10,803 bases of DNA from an uncultured Bacilli bacterium (lineage in GTDB: Bacteria > Bacillota_I > Bacilli_A > RF39 > UBA660): NCBI GenBank assembly GCA_944332505.1, contig CALVKC010000032.1, forward strand, positions 1-10,803, written 5' to 3'. Shown here piece by piece: positions 4,299-10,803 of the stretch. Position 1 is the first letter of the stretch. Each line of letters opens with the position of its first letter. A model generated the notes under the pieces. The model did no database searches. It saw nothing but the letters and a program-made list of their open reading frames with translations, and had not been told where the DNA came from. Made by a program: the position numbers and the translations under genes.

Positions 4299-6059
4299 AT
4301 GTTTAAAATACTAAAAAGATTACGAAAAAAAGATGTATTATTAATACTTATATGTTCTATATTAATAATATTTCAAGTATGGTTAGATTTAAAATTACCA
4401 GATTACATGTCACAAATTACACAACTTGTTCAAAGTGAAGGTAGTTCAATGAACGACATATTAATTGAGGGTGGCAAAATGATGCTTTGTGCTCTAGGCA
4501 GCTTAGCTGCGGCAGTTTTAGTTGGTTTTTTTGCTTCATACATCGCGGCATCATTTTCAAGAATATTAAGAAAAGATTTATTTGAAAAAGTAGAAAACTT
4601 TAGTGAAGGAGAAGTCAAGAAGTTTTCTACCAGTAGCTTAATAACAAGAACAACCAATGATGTTACTCAGATAGAAATGCTTGTTGCTATGGGCTTACAA
4701 TTATTAATTAAATCACCAATTACAGCAATATGGGCAGTAACCAAGATCCTTAACAAGAGTTGGAAATGGAGTGCTGTAGTAGGTGGAGGAGTATTAGTAT
4801 TACTAATGACATTAACATTTTTAATGATAGTAGTAATACCAAAATTCAAAGTTGTTCAAAAGTTAATTGATAAGATTAATGGCATTACTAGAGAAAACTT
4901 AACAGGAATTAGGGTAGTTAGGGCATTTAATGCTGAAAAATATCAAGAAGAAAAGTTTCAAAAGACCAACAATGAATTAACAAGAATTCAAGTATTTAAC
5001 CAAAGAACATTTGGAATTATGCAACCAATAATGTATCTAATCATGTATTTTTCAACCTTAATAATATATTTCTTAGGTGCATACATGATTAATGATGCAG
5101 TAATAGCTGGAAAAATAGCTATTTTTGGAGATATGGTAGTATTTTCATCATATGGAATGCAAGTAATAATGTCATTTTTAATGTTAGCTATGATTTTCAT
5201 TATGTATCCAAGAGCAGCAATATCAGCTGATAGAATAAATGAAGTATTAGATGAAGAATTATCAATAAAAGATGGCACTATAGAAAAAGGAAAAGAAGAA
5301 GACACAGGTACTGTAGAATTTAAAAACGTATCATTTAAATATCCGGATGCAGATGAATATGTATTAAAAAACATAAACTTTAAAGCAAATCGGGGAGAAA
5401 CCATAGCATTTATTGGTTCAACAGGATCTGGTAAATCAACATTAATTAATTTAATACCAAGATTTTATGATGTAACTGAAGGAGAAGTACTAGTAAATGG
5501 TGTAAATGTAAAAGATTATAAACTAGAAAGTTTATACAACTACATTGGATACATACCACAAAAAGCAGTAATATTCAGTGGGACAGTTAGTGAAAATGTA
5601 TCATATGGTAAGGGCAAGAGCAAGATAACCAAAGAAGACATTCACAAGGCAATAGAAATTGCTCAAGGTAAAGAATTTGTTGAAAAAATGCCTGAAAAAT
5701 ATGATTCATACTTAGCCCAAAGAGGAACAAACATTTCTGGTGGACAAAAGCAAAGAATATCAATAGCTAGGGCCATAGCAAGAAATCCGGAAATATACAT
5801 ATTTGATGATTCATTTTCAGCACTAGATTACAAGACTGATTACAAATTAAGAAAAGAATTAAAAAAATATACAAAAGAAGCAACAACTTTCATAGTTGCA
5901 CAAAGAATAGGAACAATTATGAATGCTGATAAAATAATTGTATTAGATGAAGGAACATGTGTTGGAATAGGAACACATAAAGAACTATTAAAAAACTGTG
6001 GTGTTTACAAAGAAATAGCATTATCACAATTAAGTGAGGAGGAACTTAACAATGCCTAG
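4299..6059 (+). CDS. ABC exporter half-transporter, degenerate-site subunit
   Basis: A 586-residue type IV ABC exporter: a transmembrane domain of about six helices (1-315), then one nucleotide-binding domain (about 335-580). Walker A is GSTGSGKST (373-381), the signature is intact ISGGQ (479-483), and Walker B ends D503. The next residue is D504 where a catalytic Glu is expected, and the switch His is replaced by Q535 (VAQRI). These are the changes known in the degenerate-site subunit of heterodimeric exporters such as TM287/288, LmrCD and BmrCD. It should pair with the next gene, lending its good signature to the partner's active site. Likely substrates are drugs, lipids or peptides leaving the cell. 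The stop overlaps the next gene by 8 bp, implying coupled translation. An AAAGGA ribosome binding site lies at 4284-4289. Confidence 0.95.
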   Translation: MFKILKRLRKKDVLLILICSILIIFQVWLDLKLPDYMSQITQLVQSEGSSMNDILIEGGKMMLCALGSLAAAVLVGFFASYIAASFSRILRKDLFEKVENFSEGEVKKFSTSSLITRTTNDVTQIEMLVAMGLQLLIKSPITAIWAVTKILNKSWKWSAVVGGGVLVLLMTLTFLMIVVIPKFKVVQKLIDKINGITRENLTGIRVVRAFNAEKYQEEKFQKTNNELTRIQVFNQRTFGIMQPIMYLIMYFSTLIIYFLGAYMINDAVIAGKIAIFGDMVVFSSYGMQVIMSFLMLAMIFIMYPRAAISADRINEVLDEELSIKDGTIEKGKEEDTGTVEFKNVSFKYPDADEYVLKNINFKANRGETIAFIGSTGSGKSTLINLIPRFYDVTEGEVLVNGVNVKDYKLESLYNYIGYIPQKAVIFSGTVSENVSYGKGKSKITKEDIHKAIEIAQGKEFVEKMPEKYDSYLAQRGTNISGGQKQRISIARAIARNPEIYIFDDSFSALDYKTDYKLRKELKKYTKEATTFIVAQRIGTIMNADKIIVLDEGTCVGIGTHKELLKNCGVYKEIALSQLSEEELNNA

Positions 6060-8010
6060 ACCAATGGGAAATCCAAACGGCAAGATAGAAGCCCCAACAG
6101 ACTTTAAAAGTGCAATGAAGAAACTAATAAAGTATTTAAACAAATTTCATACATTAATAGTAATAGCATTTATCTTAGCTGCGACGAGTTCTATTTTATC
6201 AATAATCGCTCCAAACAAACTAAGTGATCTTGCTGATTTAATATCTGAAGGATTATATCCAAGAATGACTGAAACTGACATTCAAAATATAATGAGTGAT
6301 GAAAGTATTAGTTATGAAGACAAAGAAATATTTACTGAAAATTTAAAGGATTTAAATAAAGATAGCAACTTAGATGAATTTATAGCCAATCAACCATTAA
6401 GCATAAAAGAAAAAATAGCACCACAAATTGACTTTGCAGCAATAAAAAAACTAGCAATTATATTAGGAATAATTTATATAATAAGTGCCATATTTAGTTT
6501 TTTCCAACATTACATCATGGCAACAGTATCCAATTTTTTTGCTAAAGATTTAAGAAGTAAAATAATAAATAAGATTAACAAACTACCATTAAAATTTTTT
6601 GATAAAAATCAAACCGGAGACATATTATCAAGGGTAACCAACGACATAGACACGATTGCTCAAACAATGTCTCAAAGTATTGGCTCACTAGTTGGTGCAA
6701 TAACACTTGTTATTGGTAGTGTATTAATGATGTTTATCACAAACATAACTATGGCATTATGTGCTATTATATCTAGTTTAATTGGTTTTTCATTAATGTC
6801 AATAATACTAAAAAAATCTCAAAAGTACTTTGTTCAAAGACAAGTTGAACTAGGAAATATGAATGGACATATTGAAGAAGTATATTCTGGACACAATGTA
6901 GTAAAAGTATACAATGGCAAGAGTATATCTGATGAAAAATTTGACAAATTAAACAACAAAGTATTTGATGCAATAAGAAAAAGTCAATTTTTATCAGGAT
7001 TAATGCAACCCATAATGATGTTTATAGGAAATTTTAGTTATGTAATAGTATGTGTAGTTGGAGCCTTACTTGTTATGAACAATCACATAACATTTGGTGT
7101 TATTGTAGCATTTATGGTATACATAAGGCTATTTACAAATCCATTATCACAAATAGCACAAGCAATGACTTCCCTACAATCAGCAGCAGCAGCAAGTGAA
7201 AGGATTTTTGAATTTGTTGAAGAAGAAGAAATGCCAGATGAAAGCAAACTTACAAAACAACTTAATAGGGATGAAGTTAAAGGTTATGTAACATTTGATC
7301 ATGTTAAATTTGGCTATGACAAAGACAGAGTAATAATAAAAGATTTTAGTGCCAATGTTAAACCTGGTCAAAAGATAGCAATAGTTGGTCCAACGGGGGC
7401 AGGAAAAACAACCATGGTTAATTTGTTAATGAAATTTTATGAAATAAATTCTGGAGACATTAAGATAGATGACATATCAATAAATGAATTAAAAAGAAAA
7501 AATGTACATGAATTATTTACAATGGTATTACAAGACACATGGTTATTTAATGGAACTATAAAAGAAAACATTGTCTACAATCAAAAAAATATAAGTGATG
7601 AAGAAGTTAAAAAAGTATGTAAAATTGTTGGAGTAGATCACTTTATTAAATCTCTACCAAATTCATACAACACAGTAATCGAAGACAATGAATCAATATC
7701 AACTGGCCAAAAGCAATTAATAACCATTGCTAGAGGGATGTTAGACAATGCACCATTTTTGATATTAGATGAAGCAACAAGTAACGTTGATACAAGAACC
7801 GAAGAATTAGTTCAAAAGGCAATGGACAAACTTATGGAAGGAAGGACATCATTTATAATCGCTCACCGTTTATCAACGATAAAAAATGCAGATTTAATAT
7901 TAGTAATGAATGAAGGAAACATAATTGAACAAGGAAATCATGAAGAATTAATGAAACAAAATGGTTTCTATGCAAATCTATACAATTCACAATTTGAAAA
8001 AATAAGTTAG
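6052..8010 (+). CDS. ABC exporter half-transporter, catalytic-site subunit with extracellular insertion
   Basis: A 652-residue partner of the preceding subunit. ATG 6052 is chosen over the upstream GTG 6034, because GAGGAGG (6036-6042) lies nine bases before it and MPRPMGNP is a typical N-terminus of this subunit class. Membrane helices 1 and 2 (about 33-53 and 133-153) are separated by a polar insertion of about 70 residues (60-128), absent from the partner and probably a small extracellular domain like that known in BmrD. Walker A is GPTGAGKTT (446-454), Walker B is D573 with catalytic E574, and the switch H605 is intact, but the signature is ISTGQ (549-553) instead of LSGGQ. Its ATP site uses the partner's good signature; the other composite site is degenerate. 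A terminator overlaps the stop codon. Confidence 0.95.
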   Translation: MPRPMGNPNGKIEAPTDFKSAMKKLIKYLNKFHTLIVIAFILAATSSILSIIAPNKLSDLADLISEGLYPRMTETDIQNIMSDESISYEDKEIFTENLKDLNKDSNLDEFIANQPLSIKEKIAPQIDFAAIKKLAIILGIIYIISAIFSFFQHYIMATVSNFFAKDLRSKIINKINKLPLKFFDKNQTGDILSRVTNDIDTIAQTMSQSIGSLVGAITLVIGSVLMMFITNITMALCAIISSLIGFSLMSIILKKSQKYFVQRQVELGNMNGHIEEVYSGHNVVKVYNGKSISDEKFDKLNNKVFDAIRKSQFLSGLMQPIMMFIGNFSYVIVCVVGALLVMNNHITFGVIVAFMVYIRLFTNPLSQIAQAMTSLQSAAAASERIFEFVEEEEMPDESKLTKQLNRDEVKGYVTFDHVKFGYDKDRVIIKDFSANVKPGQKIAIVGPTGAGKTTMVNLLMKFYEINSGDIKIDDISINELKRKNVHELFTMVLQDTWLFNGTIKENIVYNQKNISDEEVKKVCKIVGVDHFIKSLPNSYNTVIEDNESISTGQKQLITIARGMLDNAPFLILDEATSNVDTRTEELVQKAMDKLMEGRTSFIIAHRLSTIKNADLILVMNEGNIIEQGNHEELMKQNGFYANLYNSQFEKIS

Positions 8011-8043
8011 GAAAATATGGACAAACATAGATTCCTTTTTTTT
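8009..8043 (+). terminator. Rho-independent terminator of the MarR/ABC operon
   Basis: AGGAA (8009-8013) pairs with TTCCT (8032-8036) and TATG (8016-8019) with CATA (8026-8029), around a 2x2 internal mismatch and a 6-nt loop. Eight T residues follow (8036-8043). It starts inside the TAG stop of the second ABC gene and separates this operon from the holin operon. Confidence 0.8.
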
Positions 8044-8074
8044 ATTATGGAATAATTTATAATGGGGGTGAAAA

Positions 8075-8350
8075 ATGGACATAGAAATTATTATGGGTTT
8101 AATTACGATAGTAGTATCAACGATATTAAGTGCAATAGCCAAAAAGGTTAGTTGGATATCAAACAATATAATCCCATTACAAAATTTAATAATAGGAGTA
8201 ATCATGTCAATAATTTATTATATTATGACAAAAAACATATCTATAGCGGTAGCAAGTGCAGGATTACTCGTCGGTGGGGCATATGATTTAGTAAAAAATA
8301 TCAATGAATTACTAAATAAAAAGAAAGTTAGTGAGGTGAGTAAAGAATGA
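8075..8350 (+). CDS. Small holin-like membrane protein
   Basis: A 91-residue protein with an acidic N-terminus and three hydrophobic segments (about 5-22, 36-52 and 55-70), then a charged Lys/Glu tail (73-91). This layout, with the PLQNLIIGVI and LLVGGAYDLVKNINELL blocks, resembles small Firmicutes phage holins, which form holes in the cell membrane so that an endolysin without a signal peptide can reach the wall. The strong GGGGGTG site (8064-8070) lies four bases before ATG. The stop overlaps the next start as ATGA (8347-8350), so translation is coupled to the adjacent wall hydrolase, the normal holin-endolysin order. It is called holin-like from topology and neighbour; pore activity is inferred. 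Confidence 0.75.
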   Translation: MDIEIIMGLITIVVSTILSAIAKKVSWISNNIIPLQNLIIGVIMSIIYYIMTKNISIAVASAGLLVGGAYDLVKNINELLNKKKVSEVSKE

Positions 8351-9288
8351 ATTATTTAATATATCCATTACAAATAATGAACATTACTCAAACATACAAA
8401 AACAATTTTACACATTCTAGGCATACGATAGGAACACCAAAAGATTATCCCATAGATGACAATTGTGGAGCAACTGGTCCAAATGGGTATTTTTATTGCC
8501 CATGTGATAACATGGTAGTAAAGAAAATATTTGGAGTAGGAACATCGTCAACAAATGCATTATGGCTTGAATCATTAACAAAGGTTATAACGCCGACTTT
8601 TAATGATTATGTAACAATCATGGTAGCACACATTGAAGATGCAGAATTAAACAAACTTAGTATTGGTCAAATTTTTAGTCGCAAAGAAAAGATAGCTTTA
8701 GAGGGAAAAGATGGTTTAGCAACAGGAGATCATTTTCACATAGTTGTAGGACGAGGAAAAATGAATGGCTCTGGCCTTATAAAAAGCTCAAATGGAATAT
8801 ATGTACTTAATACTACTGGTGGGGCAATAAAACCAGAAGAAGCATTTTTTATAGACAACAATTTTACCAAAATAAAATCTAGTAACGGATTAAATTTTAT
8901 AAATTTATATTCAGAAGATAACAGTGATTATTATTACACAACAAGTGATTTAAATGTAAGAATAGGTCCTGGAACAAGTTATAGTAGCATAAACATATTA
9001 CCTAAAAACACCAAAGTAAAAGTATTAGAATATTCATCAAGTTGGGCAAAAATAAGCAACAAAGAATACATATCAGGGAACTTTTTAATTAAAGATAAGC
9101 CGCAGGTATACTATGATACCAAAAATGTAACTGCAGATTATTTAAATGTAAGAAACAAACCAAATGGTCAAATAATTAGTAGTTTAGCACCACTACCTAA
9201 AGGAACGACTGTAGCAAGTATATTAGAACAAGGCACATGGACAAAAATTGGAAACAATCGTTACGTAAGTACAAAGTTTTTAAACTAG
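8347..9288 (+). CDS. M23-type endolysin (peptidoglycan metalloendopeptidase) with two SH3 domains
   Basis: A 313-residue protein with no signal peptide. The N-terminal domain (about 1-180) is LytM/M23-like: H23 or H26 with D33 or D37 (HSRHTIGTPKDYPID) as first zinc ligands, H95 in VTIMVAHIED as the mid-domain active-site His, and the H129-F-H131 motif (GDHFHIVV) that closes the zinc site. Such enzymes cut peptide crosslinks of the wall. Two bacterial SH3 repeats follow (about 194-248 and 255-312), each with the LNVR core (SDLNVRIGPGTS; DYLNVRNKPNG), and probably bind the wall. The GAGGTGAG ribosome binding site (8333-8340) lies within the holin gene. Lack of a secretion signal plus holin coupling supports a phage-type endolysin. 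Which first His and Asp bind zinc is not certain. Confidence 0.88.
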   Translation: MNYLIYPLQIMNITQTYKNNFTHSRHTIGTPKDYPIDDNCGATGPNGYFYCPCDNMVVKKIFGVGTSSTNALWLESLTKVITPTFNDYVTIMVAHIEDAELNKLSIGQIFSRKEKIALEGKDGLATGDHFHIVVGRGKMNGSGLIKSSNGIYVLNTTGGAIKPEEAFFIDNNFTKIKSSNGLNFINLYSEDNSDYYYTTSDLNVRIGPGTSYSSINILPKNTKVKVLEYSSSWAKISNKEYISGNFLIKDKPQVYYDTKNVTADYLNVRNKPNGQIISSLAPLPKGTTVASILEQGTWTKIGNNRYVSTKFLN

Positions 9289-9333
9289 TTGCACAAACAT
9301 AAAAATTATTATAAAATAATTTTAGGTGGTATC

Positions 9334-9786
9334 ATGAATAGTGTATATAAATTAGCATTAGATTTTAAAAAAAGACATCCCGGCGGGATAGCATGGCGAT
9401 TAAAGAAACACTGTGATGTTATTGAAAAACATTTAAACCCTGGAGAAGAGCCAACTTTTGTTTTCGCAGGTCAAAAAAACTCCAATTTTTATGATATATT
9501 TACTAGTTGTGTAGTTGTATTAACAAATAAAAGAATACTAATAGGACAAAAAAGGGTAGTTTGGGGTTATTTTTTAAGTTCAATTACTCCAGATTTATAC
9601 AATGACTTATGGGTATATCAAGGATTAATTTGGGGTAAGATAACGATTGATACAGTAAAAGAAGAAGTAGTTTTATCAAATTTATCAAAAAGTGGATTGG
9701 ATGAAATAGAAACAAATATAACAGAGTTCATGATGCAAGAAAAAAAATTATATAAAACAAATGAGAGTAATAATGAAAAAAAATAA
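9334..9786 (+). CDS. Bacterial PH-domain-like protein
   Basis: A 150-residue soluble protein. ATG 9334 is preferred over TTG 9289 because AGGTGG (9324-9329) stands just before the ATG and nothing useful precedes the TTG. After a basic helical lead (1-33) there is a pattern typical of bacterial PH-like (bPH/YokE-type) domains: GEEPTFVFAG (37-46), the 'T-N-K-R-I-L-I' strand (VVLTNKRILIGQK, 61-73), and a closing GKITIDTVKEEVVLSNLS (101-118), followed by an amphipathic helix (120-137). Such domains bind lipids or proteins at membranes, but the ligand here is unknown. It overlaps the next gene by 14 bp and follows the endolysin by 45 bp, so it is in the holin operon. Its link to lysis is not established. 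Confidence 0.7.
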   Translation: MNSVYKLALDFKKRHPGGIAWRLKKHCDVIEKHLNPGEEPTFVFAGQKNSNFYDIFTSCVVVLTNKRILIGQKRVVWGYFLSSITPDLYNDLWVYQGLIWGKITIDTVKEEVVLSNLSKSGLDEIETNITEFMMQEKKLYKTNESNNEKK

Positions 9787-10803
9787 GCATTTCATATTAG
9801 TAATAGTTATTATAGTATTATTTACAATATTTAGTTACATTTATTTTCGTAAAACTAGTTACAAACTAGAATATAAAATAAATGATTTTGATATTGTAGA
9901 AGAATATAATAAAGAAATGAAAGCTTATTTTTTTACTATAACCAAAGATAAAAAAGAATACAATTTAGTATCATTAGATAATTACACAACAAAAAGGAAA
10001 TTAATAAACAGTATTGATGAAGAGGACAATTGTTTAAGTTTTAAAACAACCAATATAAATTTATATAGTGTATGTAATGAAGAAGAAAATTACTATATAA
10101 AAAATATTAAAGATAATGATGAGTTTAATAAAACATCAAGTTATGAAAACATAGAAATTACTGAATTAGAGGGAAATACTTATTTATTATGGAATTATCA
10201 TGATTTTATTTATATAAGTAAAGACAAAGAAAAGAAATTTAGTTTATTTTCTAAAGACATATATAATTTAAATTTAATATATCAGTATAATAATTATTTA
10301 TTAATACCTGATTATGAACAAGACTACATATTTAATAAATTATATGTTATTAATACAGACAAAGCTCAAAAGAGCACAATTAACTTAAGATTTGAAATAT
10401 ATTTTGATAGTTATTTTTTAGGAAATAACAAAAACGATGTATATATTTATGATCTAAAAAACAATCAAGAATACTACATTGATATGAAAAAAGAAAAATT
10501 ATACAAAACAGAAAATAAAGTATTAATTAATGACGAATGGCAAAAAATAAGCAATCAAACATTTCAAAAAGAAAAACCAACATTTAAAAAAGATACAGCA
10601 ATAACATATATTATTGATAATAATAAGTTATATGAAAAAATAAATGATTGTAACAATTTATATTTAGTAAGTAATAGAGAAGTTAAACAAATAGTAAAAA
10701 TAGATAATTTAGATGTTTATTACATATCTAATGATACATTATATAAATATAATCCAATAGATGGTGAAAAAGCGTTATTAAGATACTCAGAATGGAATTT
10801 TAA
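9773..10803 (+). CDS. Membrane-anchored hypothetical protein, 3' end beyond the window
   Basis: An open frame from ATG 9773 to the window edge without a stop, 343 complete codons. Residues 1-6 are basic (MKKNKH) and 7-24 form one hydrophobic helix (FILVIVIIVLFTIFSYIY), so it is an uncleaved signal-anchor protein with a large outer domain. That domain is very rich in Tyr, Asn, Lys, Asp and Glu, with recurrent short strands such as NTYLLWNY, NDVYIYD and DVYYISNDTLYKYNP. This could be a beta-propeller-like or repeat-strand fold, but no family is recognised. C81 and C97, and a third Cys near the end, are in the outer part. Only a weak GAG precedes the start; the 14-bp overlap with the PH-like gene suggests coupled translation. 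Confidence 0.8.
   Translation, partial: MKKNKHFILVIVIIVLFTIFSYIYFRKTSYKLEYKINDFDIVEEYNKEMKAYFFTITKDKKEYNLVSLDNYTTKRKLINSIDEEDNCLSFKTTNINLYSVCNEEENYYIKNIKDNDEFNKTSSYENIEITELEGNTYLLWNYHDFIYISKDKEKKFSLFSKDIYNLNLIYQYNNYLLIPDYEQDYIFNKLYVINTDKAQKSTINLRFEIYFDSYFLGNNKNDVYIYDLKNNQEYYIDMKKEKLYKTENKVLINDEWQKISNQTFQKEKPTFKKDTAITYIIDNNKLYEKINDCNNLYLVSNREVKQIVKIDNLDVYYISNDTLYKYNPIDGEKALLRYSEWNF

Noticed and set aside
4988..5404. 138-codon open frame antisense to the first ABC gene
   Set aside because: It lies wholly over a well-supported transporter gene, its translation follows no known protein pattern, and long antisense frames are expected where stop codons are rare in that phase.
6034..6036. GTG as start of the second ABC subunit
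   Set aside because: The following GAGGAGG is a strong ribosome binding site for ATG 6052, and the extra residues encoded before the ATG are simply that site.
8058..8063. Perfect TATAAT just before the holin gene
   Set aside because: A start seven bases downstream would fall at or after the GGGGGTG ribosome binding site, giving an almost leaderless message, and no -35 is seen. The true promoter of this operon is therefore not identified.
4292..8350. Mycoplasma code (TGA as Trp), suggested by the AT bias and the AFA-type tag
   Set aside because: TGA ends the MarR and holin genes at sensible places with overlapping or adjacent next starts, and conserved tryptophans use TGG.
9289..9291. TTG as start of the PH-like protein
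   Set aside because: It abuts the endolysin stop with no ribosome binding site, while AGGTGG stands correctly before ATG 9334.
8075..10803. Calling this segment a prophage
   Set aside because: Only a holin-like protein and an endolysin are phage-type; no structural, packaging, replication or integrase gene and no attachment repeats are visible in the window.

Overview
The window is very AT-rich bacterial DNA using the standard bacterial code: TGA ends two genes (4292-4294 and 8348-8350) and TGG encodes Trp throughout. Ribosome binding sites are purine-rich and Gram-positive-like. The tmRNA tag ends in FAPAFA; an AFA ending is known from the Mollicutes (Mesoplasma and Mycoplasma tags). Together with the AT bias, the small genes and the protein families, this points to an uncultured Firmicutes/Bacilli lineage near the Mollicutes (RF39-like gut bacteria are one candidate) that has kept TGA as a stop. 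The lineage call is inference.

Layout. (1) 1-445: a complete ssrA (tmRNA) gene with its extended -10 promoter at the left edge and a rho-independent terminator. (2) 472-1344: a monocistronic transglutaminase-like cysteine protein. (3) 1527-2087, minus strand: an orphan helical protein, the only leftward gene, divergent from the next. (4) 2215-3093: a collagen-like/parallel beta-helix protein with a TTG start. (5) 3165-3761: a two-pass membrane protein with its own extended -10 promoter, closed by a terminator. (6) 3803-8043: a self-contained operon of a MarR-type repressor and two ABC exporter half-transporters. It has a consensus promoter carrying two inverted repeats, and a terminator at its end. 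The two ABC subunits carry complementary defects typical of heterodimeric exporters with one degenerate ATP site (TM287/288, LmrCD and BmrCD type). (7) 8075-10803: a tightly packed run of a small holin-like protein, an M23-type endolysin with two SH3 domains, a bacterial PH-like protein, and a membrane-anchored protein that runs off the right edge.

How the parts fit. The MarR operon is a typical inducible export module: the repressor probably binds the inverted repeats on its own promoter and is released by a ligand or by thiol chemistry. The last operon resembles a phage lysis pair (a holin to let out or activate an endolysin without a signal peptide). No capsid, tail, packaging or integrase genes are visible, and two non-lysis genes follow in the same transcription unit. 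It may be the edge of a prophage or island outside the window, or a domesticated holin/endolysin release system. The unrecognised parts are the leftward orphan (1527-2087), the 198-residue membrane protein and the truncated last gene.
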